NCBI RefSeq assembly: GCF_030812315.1
Contig: NZ_JAUSSM010000008.1
Location: 124,001-188,000, forward strand
Origin: Arthrobacter oryzae
Lineage (GTDB): Bacteria > Actinomycetota > Actinomycetes > Actinomycetales > Micrococcaceae
Direction of reading: 5' to 3'
DNA: 64,000 bases
A program made the position numbers and the translations under genes. Shown one piece after another: positions 33,850-42,168 of this stretch (position 1 is its first letter; each line of letters begins with the position of its first letter). The notes under the pieces were generated by a model that ran no database searches, had not been told where the DNA came from, and was given only the letters and a program-made list of their open reading frames with translations.

Positions 33850-34638
33850 GTGCAGGCACGCCTGAACCCCCTTACCGCCCTGGCGGCGGCTGCCGCCACG
33901 GCGGCAATCACGACGGCGGCGTCCAGCTGGGCCGTTTCCCTCACCGTGGTCCTTGGCGGCGCCGCGCTGGCAGTGCGGGCCGGAGTGGCCGGCCGCCTGG
34001 CGCCGGCCGCGTCCGTGATCCTGACGCCCTTCTGGCTGTCCCTGCTGATCATGCACGGGCTGTTCTTTCCCGAGGGCCGGACGGTCCTGGCGGAATGGGG
34101 CGCGGTCCGCGTCACCACGGAAGGGCTTGGCTTCGCGCTGGACATGGGCGCCCGGACAGCAGCCTACGTTGTGGTGTTCCTCCTCTTTTCGTTCACGGTC
34201 CGGGTGCCCGACCTGGTGGCGGTGATGTCAGCACGCCGTGTGCCGCCGCAGTTCGGCTACGTGTTGGCATCCACGCTCACACTGGCGCCGGCCATCTCCG
34301 GGCGGCTAACACGGATCCGGCATGCCCAGGAATCACGGGGACTGGTAGTCCGGGGCGGACCGCTGCCGCGGCTGGCGGCGGCCCGGCTGCAAATGGTGCC
34401 GCTGGTGCTTTCGCTCATCCAGGAGGCTGGCGACCGGGCCCAGGCACTCGATTCCCGCGGCTTCAACGGTCCCATGGCCCGGACCAGCTACCGGGAAGTG
34501 CCCGACACAGCCGCCCAGCGGACGTTCCGGGCCGTTGCCCTGCTGTTGGCTGCTGCTGCGGTGGCGCTGCGGATCTCTGGACAGTGGCCCGAAATGCAGT
34601 GGCCCGAACTGCAGTGGCCCGGGGGAGTGCCGGCATGA
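33850..34638 (+). CDS. ECF transporter transmembrane (T) component
   Basis: The 262-residue protein belongs to the CbiQ/EcfT family. It has several membrane helices and the two coupling-helix signatures ARG-type: SARRVPPQF and DSRGFNG, which contact the ATPases. A GTG start at 33850 lies four bases after the S-component stop. The C-terminal end carries a short QWPEM/QWPEL/QWPGG repeat. It overlaps the ATPase start by four bases. Confidence 0.88.
   Translation: MQARLNPLTALAAAAATAAITTAASSWAVSLTVVLGGAALAVRAGVAGRLAPAASVILTPFWLSLLIMHGLFFPEGRTVLAEWGAVRVTTEGLGFALDMGARTAAYVVVFLLFSFTVRVPDLVAVMSARRVPPQFGYVLASTLTLAPAISGRLTRIRHAQESRGLVVRGGPLPRLAAARLQMVPLVLSLIQEAGDRAQALDSRGFNGPMARTSYREVPDTAAQRTFRAVALLLAAAAVALRISGQWPEMQWPELQWPGGVPA
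34582..34620 (+). repeat. 15-bp tandem repeat at the end of the ECF T component
   Basis: CAGTGGCCCGAA plus three variable bases occurs at 34582-34596 and 34597-34611, with a partial third copy to 34620. It encodes QWPEM-QWPEL-QWPGG, tryptophan/proline-rich, at the C-terminus after the last membrane helix. Confidence 0.8.
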
Positions 34639-36221
34639 GGCCTGCACCCCTGCTGCAGGCCCGGATTGCGGAATTCAGCTACCACGGGGACGACGCGTCC
34701 GTCCTGCGGGACCTGGAGGTTGATGCGGTGCCTGGCACGCACATGGCCGTGCTCGGCGGTTCCGGCAGCGGGAAGTCGACCCTCGGCCGGCTGCTGGCCG
34801 GCTGGCTGTCCGGCGGTCACGCCGGCCGGTTCCGGGGGAGCCTGCGGCTGGGCGCCGCGGCCAGTGCCGCCGCAGGGGACAGCGGACCCATCATTTTTCA
34901 CGGCGCCCCGGACGACCCGCGCATCAATGCTTCCCTGTGGTCCGAACACGTCGGCTACGTGCCGCAGGATGCGGCCGCCCTGCTGTCAACGGTAGGGTCC
35001 ACCGTGGCCGAGGAGTTGGCGTTCGGACTCGAGAACCGCGGCATGGATCGGCGCCTGATGCACGATGCCGTGCTGCGTGCCGCCGAAGCAGCAGGATTAG
35101 CGGCCCTGCTGGAACGTGATCCGGCCACCCTCTCCGGCGGTGAACTGCGGCGCCTGGCGGTGGCGTGTGCGGCCATTACCCGCCCCGGTGTGCTGGTGCT
35201 CGATGAACCCCTCGGCTCCCTGGACGAAGCAGGCGCCGTATCCGTCAGCGCGCTGATCCGCGGTTTGACCGACTCCGGGACCGCCGTCATCATCCTGAGC
35301 CAGACCGTGGACGAGTTGGCTCTCACGGCAGCCCAATGGATAGTGCTCGACGGCGGGACGGTCTCCGCCCGCGGCACGCCCGGCGGGCTGGCGGGCAGCC
35401 CCGGGCTGCTGCAATCCGGCGTCGTGCTTCCCGCCCGGGCACGCGACGGTTCCGGCCACGTCCGCCGGGCTGCTGGCCCGGATCCGGCCGACCAGCGTCG
35501 TCGGACTGAACAGCACCGCCTGACTGAACAGGGTCACTGTGCAGGGACCGCCACACGTGCCGCCCTGGAGCTGGAGCGCATCGCTTTCGGCTTTCCTGCC
35601 GGGCGCCGGGGGAAGGGGCCACGGGTCCTGGCCGACCTGAGCCTGGCCGTACGGGCGGGAGAGGTCGTGGCTGTGACGGGCCCGAACGGGGCCGGCAAGT
35701 CAACGCTGCTGCGGCATTTCAACGGCCTGCTTCGTCCGGACCGGGGGTGCGTCCGGATTGACGGTGCAGACATCGCCGGCATTCCCACCGGAAAAGTGGC
35801 GGACCGTGTGGGCCTGCTCTTCCAGCATCCGCGCGACCAGCTGTTCGAGCGGACCGTGCTGCGCGAAGTGCTTTTCGGGCTGGAGCGGAAGTCCGGGCCG
35901 GAGGCAGCCGCCAAGGCGCGGACGGCGCTGGCCGCCGTCGGACTCGGGGACCAGCTGGAGAGCCATCCGCATGAACTCCCGGCGTCCCGGCAGCGGCTCC
36001 TTGCCCTCGCTACCGTCCTGGCCCGGGAACCGAAGCTCATCGCGCTGGACGAACCCACCGTGGGACTGGACCGCCACGGCCTCGAACACCTCGACGAGGC
36101 CATTGCCGCCGCCGCACTGCGGGGCGCCGCCGTCGTCATCGTCACGCACGACCTCGCGTACGCCCGGGCCACGGCCCACCGCATCCTGGAGCTGAGGGAG
36201 GGCACGCTGCGGGAAGGCTGA
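34635..36221 (+). CDS. ECF transporter ATPase with two fused nucleotide-binding domains
   Basis: The 528-residue protein fuses the two ATPases of an ECF module. The first domain has Walker A GGSGSGKST near 36, signature LSGGE and Walker B VLVLDEPLGSLD. The second has GPNGAGKST near 350, the Q-loop LFQHPRDQLF and LIALDEPTVGLD. The second signature is degenerate (LPASR instead of LSGGQ), so one of the two composite ATP sites is altered. It drives uptake through the neighbouring S and T proteins. The ATG overlaps the T-component stop. Confidence 0.9.
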   Translation: MRPAPLLQARIAEFSYHGDDASVLRDLEVDAVPGTHMAVLGGSGSGKSTLGRLLAGWLSGGHAGRFRGSLRLGAAASAAAGDSGPIIFHGAPDDPRINASLWSEHVGYVPQDAAALLSTVGSTVAEELAFGLENRGMDRRLMHDAVLRAAEAAGLAALLERDPATLSGGELRRLAVACAAITRPGVLVLDEPLGSLDEAGAVSVSALIRGLTDSGTAVIILSQTVDELALTAAQWIVLDGGTVSARGTPGGLAGSPGLLQSGVVLPARARDGSGHVRRAAGPDPADQRRRTEQHRLTEQGHCAGTATRAALELERIAFGFPAGRRGKGPRVLADLSLAVRAGEVVAVTGPNGAGKSTLLRHFNGLLRPDRGCVRIDGADIAGIPTGKVADRVGLLFQHPRDQLFERTVLREVLFGLERKSGPEAAAKARTALAAVGLGDQLESHPHELPASRQRLLALATVLAREPKLIALDEPTVGLDRHGLEHLDEAIAAAALRGAAVVIVTHDLAYARATAHRILELREGTLREG

Positions 36222-36266
36222 TCCTGGCGTGATGGCCTGCGGGCAGCCCGCCGGGATCCCAGCCCG

Positions 36267-37625
36267 TCACTCCTGTTTCAGGGAGCTTTCATTGCTGACG
36301 CTCTCCACCAGGTCCGCCAGCTCGTCGACGCCGCGGGAAGCGAGGATTGCCCGGCCAATGCGGCCGCTGGCTTCCCGGTACGACCCATTGCCCAGGACGG
36401 TGCGGACAGCCTTGGCGACGGCTTCCGGTGCGGCGCGGTTGGTGCGCAGGTTGATACCGGTCCCTGACCAGGCCACCCGGGCACACACTTCCGCCTTCTC
36501 CTCGGTCTGACCGGCGACCACCAGTGGAACCCCGTGGCGCAGCGCGAACTGGACGCCGCCGTAGCCTCCGTTGGTGACGAGGACCGCGGTTTTGCGGAGC
36601 AGTTCGTCGTAGGGCAGGTAGGAGGCGATCCGGACGTTGTCCGGCAATGCGCCGCCGAGCGAGTCGACCGGGCGGCCGCCCGTACTGACCACCACGAGGA
36701 CATCGTCCTGCGCAAGTCCCTCGATGGCGGGCCGGACGAGGTCGTCGAAATCCCTGTTTGCCACCGTTCCCTGGGTGACGTGGACAACCGGGCGTCCGGC
36801 GTCGAGCTCGTCCCACCACGCGGGCAGACCGGTCCCAGGGATCTGACCTGTCCCGCTGGCCTCGCCCGGGCTGCCTGCCCCGGCCGCAGTGACTCTCCCG
36901 CCCTGTGAAACCGGGCCCACGAAGTGGACGTTCTCTGGAAGGTCGGAGCGCGGGTATTCGAAGTCCGCCACCGTGAACTGGGCGATGTGGTCGGCGGCGC
37001 GGGGCCAGTCCATAAAGAACGTCGGGAACGCGGACCCGGTGGCGTCGTAGGCAACCTGGTTGGCGTACTTCTGCACCGGGCCGAAGACCACCTTCTCGGT
37101 CAGTGCCTGCAAGGCCCGGTTCCGCATCCGCCCCGCCGTGCCCGGCATCGGCGCAATGCCCAGCCCGTAGGGAGCGGTGTCGCGGCTGGCGAGGCTGAGT
37201 GGGACGATGCCGCAGTTGATGACCACCGGCCGGCCGGAGCGGGGCCCCGCCAGCAGCAGCGCTGCGCCCATGAACAGGGATTCGGCCAGGACGGCGGCGG
37301 CGGGGCGTTCGGTGCAGGCACCCAGCAGCGCCTGGTACTGGGCCTTCCCGGGCCGCATGAAGATTTCCTGAATGTCGAAGCGGATGCCTTTAGGTCCCTT
37401 CAGGCTGGCGCGGCCGGGAAAGGCCTCGTCCAGCCTGCTGTCGTCGAAGTCCGCCTCGGGTGGCAGCGGGAGGAACGTGGCGCCTGTCCGGGCTACCTGG
37501 GCCTCGAAGCGCCGCCCGGTGAGGAAGCGGACGTCGTGCCCGCGCCCCACGAGGCCCGCGGCCACCGCGAGCATCGGAGTGACATGACCGATCAAAGGAC
37601 TGGAACAGACGATTACCGATGCCAT
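36267..37625 (-). CDS. GT1-family glycosyltransferase (MGT type)
   Basis: The 452-residue protein has the GT-B fold of UDP-glycosyltransferases: an N-terminal HVTPMLAVAAGL segment and a C-terminal donor-binding region with VTNGGYGGVQFALRHGVPLVV. Family members attach sugars to macrolides, terpenes or other lipophilic acceptors; no acceptor can be assigned. A GGGGGAG ribosome site five bases upstream favours the second of two adjacent ATGs (37625). It diverges from a TetR gene with a palindrome between them, so TetR control is likely. Confidence 0.85.
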   Translation of the reverse strand: MASVIVCSSPLIGHVTPMLAVAAGLVGRGHDVRFLTGRRFEAQVARTGATFLPLPPEADFDDSRLDEAFPGRASLKGPKGIRFDIQEIFMRPGKAQYQALLGACTERPAAAVLAESLFMGAALLLAGPRSGRPVVINCGIVPLSLASRDTAPYGLGIAPMPGTAGRMRNRALQALTEKVVFGPVQKYANQVAYDATGSAFPTFFMDWPRAADHIAQFTVADFEYPRSDLPENVHFVGPVSQGGRVTAAGAGSPGEASGTGQIPGTGLPAWWDELDAGRPVVHVTQGTVANRDFDDLVRPAIEGLAQDDVLVVVSTGGRPVDSLGGALPDNVRIASYLPYDELLRKTAVLVTNGGYGGVQFALRHGVPLVVAGQTEEKAEVCARVAWSGTGINLRTNRAAPEAVAKAVRTVLGNGSYREASGRIGRAILASRGVDELADLVESVSNESSLKQE

Positions 37626-37667
37626 CATGACTCCCCCGGTGAATGGTTACGTTGCATCAGTTTTCAT

Positions 37668-37682
37668 TACTGTGGCACAGTA
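37668..37682. promoter_or_regulatory. perfect palindrome (TetR operator candidate)
   Basis: TACTGTG-G-CACAGTA is a 7-bp perfect inverted repeat with a one-base centre, in the 63-base gap between the glycosyltransferase and TetR genes. On the minus strand it fills the spacer after a TTGACT -35 box (37682-37687), with a weak AAAACT -10 at 37659-37664. It ends six bases before the TetR ATG, so one bound dimer would block both directions. Confidence 0.72.
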
Positions 37683-37688
37683 GTCAAT

Positions 37689-38342
37689 ATGGCAACCGAA
37701 ACTTCCCGACCCAGACGCTACCGGTCCGCACTCCGCGAAGAGCAGGCTTCGGCCACGCGCCACCGTGTGCTGGAATCGGCCGGCAGGTGCTTTGCGGCCA
37801 AAGGGTTTACCGGAACAACCCTCGGTGCCATCGCCGCCGACGCCGGGGTGTCGGTGGAAACAGTCCAGGCCCACGGCCCTAAGAAGCGGCTTCTCCTGGC
37901 CGCGTTGGAAGAGGCCTCAGCCGGCGTGGACGGCGGGCGATCGATTCTCGACGTGCCGGAGGCGCAGGCCGTGCTGGCGGAGGAAAACGTCAGGGAGGGC
38001 CTGCTTGGCCTGGCGTCCTTCGCCGCGGAACTCAACTGCAGGATCGGCCGGTTGTGGCAGGCCATGGCGGCGGCCGCGCAGGGCGACCCGGAGATCGCGG
38101 CTGCGCATGCGGGGCTGCAGGAGCGCATCCGGACGGACTTCCTGAAAGTTGCCCGCCTGCTGCAGCAGCGCGGGGGGCTTCGGACGGATATCCCGGTGGA
38201 GGAAGTGGCCGTAACGCTCTGGCTGCTCACATCCCCCTACCAATATGAACACCTGGTGGTGCAGTCCGGATGGGCGCCTGAGCGCTACTTGGGGTGGCTG
38301 CAGCGGATGCTCCTCGAGGCGGCACTGCAGCCGACGGAATGA
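37689..38342 (+). CDS. TetR/AcrR-family transcriptional regulator
   Basis: The 217-residue protein has the TetR N-terminal helix-turn-helix (RHRVLESAGRCFAAKGFTGTTLGAIAADAGVS, about 23-55) and a helical ligand-binding domain. The recognition-helix region reads VETVQAHGPKKRLLLAAL. The start at 37689 is preceded by the operator rather than a clear ribosome site, so it may be expressed from a very short leader. The divergent glycosyltransferase is the obvious target and the protein probably represses itself. The ligand is unknown. Confidence 0.88.
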   Translation: MATETSRPRRYRSALREEQASATRHRVLESAGRCFAAKGFTGTTLGAIAADAGVSVETVQAHGPKKRLLLAALEEASAGVDGGRSILDVPEAQAVLAEENVREGLLGLASFAAELNCRIGRLWQAMAAAAQGDPEIAAAHAGLQERIRTDFLKVARLLQQRGGLRTDIPVEEVAVTLWLLTSPYQYEHLVVQSGWAPERYLGWLQRMLLEAALQPTE

Positions 38343-38413
38343 GGAAGGTCAGCCAACGGAACGGCAGGCCAACTGCGACGGCAGGGCCAACGAAGCGGCG
38401 CCAACGCAACGGC

Positions 38414-38450
38414 GCCGCCGCCCGCACCGGCTAGGGGTGCGGACGGCGGC
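38414..38450. terminator. hairpin between convergent TetR and fadB
   Basis: A 15-bp stem with one mismatch (38414-38428 with 38436-38450) and a 7-base loop lies between the two converging genes. There is no clear T-tract, so it may act as a bidirectional pause or RNA end protector. Confidence 0.55.
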
Positions 38451-38505
38451 TAGTCATTGCAGGCGGCGCTGGGCTCGCGCTTGGGCGGCGTGCAGCCGGG
38501 TGATG

Positions 38506-40677
38506 CTAGGCCGCGACCGCCGCGGAGGCGACGCCCGGTGCCAGGAACCGCTTGCCGTTGACGCGTTCCGAGGCGCCGACGCGGTCCAGGTACGGGGTGA
38601 TGCCGCCCAGGAACATCGGCCAGCCGGCGCCGAGGATCATGCACAGATCGATGTCCTCCGGTCCGGCCACCACACCCTCGTCCAGCATGAGCCCGATCTC
38701 CTCAGCCAGCGCATCCTGCGTGCGGCGCAGAACTTCCTCGGCCGTGGACGGGGCGGTGCCGAAGGAGAGCAGTGCCAGTGTTTCGGCCGGAATGAACGGC
38801 TTGCCGTCCGGGCCGTTCTCCGGTGCCCACAGGGACTTGATGCCGTTGTCGATCAGTTTCTGCAGGTTCTGCGAGACCGTGAACCGGTCACCGAACGCGG
38901 CGTGCAGCGATTCCTGGACGTGCTGGGCCACCGGCAGGCCCACCATCGCCCCCAGCGTGAACGGCGTCATGGGCAGGCCCATGGGCCGCAACGCGTTGTC
39001 CGCGACCTCAGCCGGTGTCCCCTCATCAAATGCGGCGGTCACTTCGCCCATGAGCCGCAGCAGGATGCGGTTGACCACAAACGCCGCGGCGTCCTTGACC
39101 AGCACGGCGGACTTCTTGAGTCCCTTGGCGAGCTCAAACGCGGTGGCCAGCACGGCGTCGTCGGTCTTCGGTGCGCGGACGATCTCCAGCAGCGGCATCA
39201 CGGCCACCGGGTTGAAGAAGTGGAACCCGACCAGCCGTTCGGGGTGGACAAGGTCCGCCGCCATGGCCGTGACGGACAGTGAGGACGTGTTGGTCGCCAG
39301 GATGCACTCGGGCGAGACAATCGCCTCCACCTCGGCGAACACCTGCTTCTTGACGTTCAGCTCTTCAAACACAGCCTCGATGACGAAGTCGGCGTCGGCA
39401 AACGCTTCCTTGGAAACCGATCCGGTGACCAGGGCCCTCGTGCGGTTGGCGGCGTCGGGGCTGATCCGTTTTTTGGCCAGCAGCTTGTCCACTTCCGCGT
39501 GGACGTAGCCCACTCCCTTGTCCACGCGGGCCTGGTCGATGTCCGTCAAGACCACCGGCACCTTGAGCTGCCGGGCGAAGAGCAGGGCCAGCTGGCTGGC
39601 CATGAGGCCTGCACCCACCACGCCAACCTTCGTTACCGCACGGGCCAGCTTCCGGTCCGGCGCGCCGGCCGGGCGCTTGGTGCGCTTCTGCACGAGGTCC
39701 AGGAACGCGTACACGGTGGAGCGGAACTCATCGGTCTGCATGAGGCCGGCCAGCGTTTCGCACTCGAGCGCCGCCGAGTCCGCCTGGCTCAGGGTCCTGT
39801 TGGCCTCCATGATGTCCAGCACCTTGGCCGGGGCGGGGGAGGCATTGGAGGTCTTGGACTCCACATAGGCCCGGCCGGCGGTGACGGCACCCGCCCAGCG
39901 GCCGGCAACCGCCGGGTCGGAGGGGTCGACGGCGTTTGGCCGCTCCGGGGCGACGTCGCCCGAAATGACCCCGGCGGCCCAGGCAATGGACTGCTCCACG
40001 AAGTCGGCGGGTTCAAACAGGGCGTCGGCGATGCCCAGGCCAAAGGCCTGCGGGCCGGTGAGCGTCCGGTTGTTGCTGAGCGGATTCTCGATCATCACCT
40101 TGACGGCGTTCTCCGGTCCGATCAGCCGCGGCAGGATGTAGACGCCGCCCCAGCCGGGCACCAGGCCGATGAAGGCCTCGGGAAGTGCCAGCGCGCCGGC
40201 GCCGGTGGACACCGTGCGGTACGTGGACTGCAGGGCGATCTCCAGGCCGCCGCCGAGGGCCACGCCGTTGATGAAGGCGAAGCTGGGAACGCCGAGGTTG
40301 GCCAAGGTGGCATAGACGTCGTGGCCGAGCTGCGCCATCCAGAGGCCGTGGTCCCGGTCGTTGAGGGATTTCACCGCGGACAGGTCGGCGCCGGCCACCA
40401 GGAAGTACGGCTTGCCGGTCACACCGACGCCCACGATCTCGCCGCGGGCGGCACGGTCCCTGAGGCCTTCGAGGACCGTGCCCAGCTCAACGAGCGTGTT
40501 GGGGCCGAGAGTGGTGGGCTTGGAATGGTCAAGGCCGTTGTCCAGGGTGATCAGCGCGAAGGTTCCGGCACTGGGCTTCCCTCCCGCGGCGGGGAGCTGG
40601 ATGTCCTGGACGTAGGAATGCGTGACGGTCTCGTCGGGGAAGAGGTCGGCAAGCTTGCGGAAATCTGCGGCGCTCAT
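38506..40677 (-). CDS. fadB: fatty acid oxidation complex alpha subunit (enoyl-CoA hydratase / 3-hydroxyacyl-CoA dehydrogenase)
   Basis: The 723-residue protein has an N-terminal crotonase domain (about 30-250, with GVTGKPYFLVAGADLS and INGVALGGGLEIAL), then the NAD-binding dehydrogenase domain with VGVVGAGLMASQLALLF near 335. The latter continues with the catalytic histidine region GFHFFNPVAVMPLLEIV and a C-terminal dimer domain. It performs the second and third steps of beta-oxidation. Its ATG overlaps the thiolase stop, so the two make one operon and probably one complex. Confidence 0.92.
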   Translation of the reverse strand: MSAADFRKLADLFPDETVTHSYVQDIQLPAAGGKPSAGTFALITLDNGLDHSKPTTLGPNTLVELGTVLEGLRDRAARGEIVGVGVTGKPYFLVAGADLSAVKSLNDRDHGLWMAQLGHDVYATLANLGVPSFAFINGVALGGGLEIALQSTYRTVSTGAGALALPEAFIGLVPGWGGVYILPRLIGPENAVKVMIENPLSNNRTLTGPQAFGLGIADALFEPADFVEQSIAWAAGVISGDVAPERPNAVDPSDPAVAGRWAGAVTAGRAYVESKTSNASPAPAKVLDIMEANRTLSQADSAALECETLAGLMQTDEFRSTVYAFLDLVQKRTKRPAGAPDRKLARAVTKVGVVGAGLMASQLALLFARQLKVPVVLTDIDQARVDKGVGYVHAEVDKLLAKKRISPDAANRTRALVTGSVSKEAFADADFVIEAVFEELNVKKQVFAEVEAIVSPECILATNTSSLSVTAMAADLVHPERLVGFHFFNPVAVMPLLEIVRAPKTDDAVLATAFELAKGLKKSAVLVKDAAAFVVNRILLRLMGEVTAAFDEGTPAEVADNALRPMGLPMTPFTLGAMVGLPVAQHVQESLHAAFGDRFTVSQNLQKLIDNGIKSLWAPENGPDGKPFIPAETLALLSFGTAPSTAEEVLRRTQDALAEEIGLMLDEGVVAGPEDIDLCMILGAGWPMFLGGITPYLDRVGASERVNGKRFLAPGVASAAVAA

Positions 40678-41999
40678 GCTGTGGCTCCTTCGGTTTCGGT
40701 CGTGGCAGGTTCGGTGCCGGCAGTTTCGGCGGCGGAATTCCCGGCTGGCGGCACGGCACCGCTGTAGTCGCTGTGATGCGGGTTTTCCCAGATGACGGTG
40801 GCGCCCATGCCCAGGCCGATGCACATGGTGGTCATGCCGTAGCGGACCGAGGGGTCCTCTTCGAACTGGCGTGCCAGCTGGTTCATCAGCCGCACTCCCG
40901 ACGAGGCCAGCGGATGCCCGACGGCGATCGCCCCGCCGTAGCGGTTGATGCGGGGGTCGTCGTCGGCAATGCCGAAGTGGTCCAGGAAGCTCAGCACCTG
41001 GACCGCGAAGGCCTCGTTGATCTCGAAAAGCCCGATGTCCGCGATGCCGAGGCCGGCGTTCCTGAGTGCCTTTTCCGTGGCAGGAACCGGCCCGATGCCC
41101 ATGACTTCGGGCTCGACGCCGGCAAAGGCGTAGCTGACCAGGCGCATCTTCACCGGAAGGCCCAGCTCGGCTGCGGCATCGGCGGACGCGAGGAGCGCCG
41201 CCGTCGCGCCGTCGTTCAGTCCGGCGGCGTTGCCGGCTGTGACCCGGCCGTGGGGGCGGAACGGGGTACGCAGGGCGGCGAGGTCCTCAAGGGAGGTTCC
41301 CGGCCGGGGAGGCTCGTCCACGGTGTTGACCGTCCAGCCCTGGCCCGGCTTCATGGTGGCCACCGGCGCCAGGTCCGGCTGGATCTGGCCCTTGCCGTAG
41401 GCCGCCGCCAGCTTGTCCTGGGAGGCTACGGCGTAGGCATCGGTGCGGTCCTTGGTGATGGCTGGAAAACGGTCGTGCAGGTTCTCCGCGGTGTTCCCCA
41501 TGTTGAGCGCTGCGGGATCCACCAGGCGCTCGGACATGAACCGTGGATTGGGATCGGCGCCCTCGCCCATCGGGTGGTTGCCCATGTGCTCCACGCCGCC
41601 GGCGATCACGACGTCGTAAGCCCCGAAAGCGATGCCGCTGGCAGTGGTTGTCACCGCGGTCATTGCGCCGGCGCACATGCGGTCCACTGCGAAGCCCGGG
41701 ACAGTGCGCGGGAGCCCGGCAAGCAGTGCCGCTGTGCGGCCGATGGTCAGGCCCTGGTCGCCTGTCTGCGTGGTGGCGGCAATAGCCACTTCATCGACAC
41801 GGTCTGCGGGGAGGGAGGGGTTGCGGCGCATCAGTTCACGGATGCACTTGACCACGAGGTCGTCGGCACGCGTTCCGGCGTAGATGCCCTTTTCGCCTGC
41901 GCGGCCGAACGGTGTGCGGACGCCGTCCACAAAAACGACGTCGCGGACGGTGCGGGTGTTTCCGCTGCTCTTTGTTCCGCTTGGGCGGGCTTGGCTCAC
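40674..41999 (-). CDS. fadA: acetyl-CoA C-acyltransferase (thiolase)
   Basis: The 441-residue protein is a thiolase: active-site cysteine in VDRMCAGAMTAV, GLNDGATAALL in the loop, GGAIAVGHPLASSG with the catalytic histidine and TMCIGLGMGATVIWE with the second cysteine. It cleaves 3-ketoacyl-CoA to acetyl-CoA and shortened acyl-CoA. The GTG start at 41999 is supported by an AGGAG site at 42005-42009. It is first in the fadA-fadB operon, with a palindromic operator in its promoter. Confidence 0.93.
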   Translation of the reverse strand: MSQARPSGTKSSGNTRTVRDVVFVDGVRTPFGRAGEKGIYAGTRADDLVVKCIRELMRRNPSLPADRVDEVAIAATTQTGDQGLTIGRTAALLAGLPRTVPGFAVDRMCAGAMTAVTTTASGIAFGAYDVVIAGGVEHMGNHPMGEGADPNPRFMSERLVDPAALNMGNTAENLHDRFPAITKDRTDAYAVASQDKLAAAYGKGQIQPDLAPVATMKPGQGWTVNTVDEPPRPGTSLEDLAALRTPFRPHGRVTAGNAAGLNDGATAALLASADAAAELGLPVKMRLVSYAFAGVEPEVMGIGPVPATEKALRNAGLGIADIGLFEINEAFAVQVLSFLDHFGIADDDPRINRYGGAIAVGHPLASSGVRLMNQLARQFEEDPSVRYGMTTMCIGLGMGATVIWENPHHSDYSGAVPPAGNSAAETAGTEPATTETEGATA

Positions 42000-42073
42000 G
42001 TGATACTCCTCATCGAGACATTGATGCCGGACGCATGCCAGTGGCAGCAGCAGTCCGGGCGACATTGATCCCA

Positions 42074-42102
42074 ATGTTACTCGTGAGTAACTTAGCTGGC
42101 AA
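42074..42102 (-). promoter_or_regulatory. fadA promoter with palindromic operator
   Basis: On the minus strand a TTGCCA -35 (42097-42102) and a TAACAT -10 (42074-42079) are 17 bases apart, giving a leader of about 68 bases to the fadA GTG. The 16-base palindrome GTTACTC-GT-GAGTAAC (42076-42091) overlaps the -10 and the spacer. A repressor bound there would block RNA polymerase. TetR-type fatty-acid regulators are the likeliest binders. Confidence 0.7.
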
Positions 42103-42168
42103 GGACCCTTGGGAGCCGTCCGTCCTGCCCCGGTAAACCATGCAGCGCGCTTTCCCTTGCTCCCGCGC

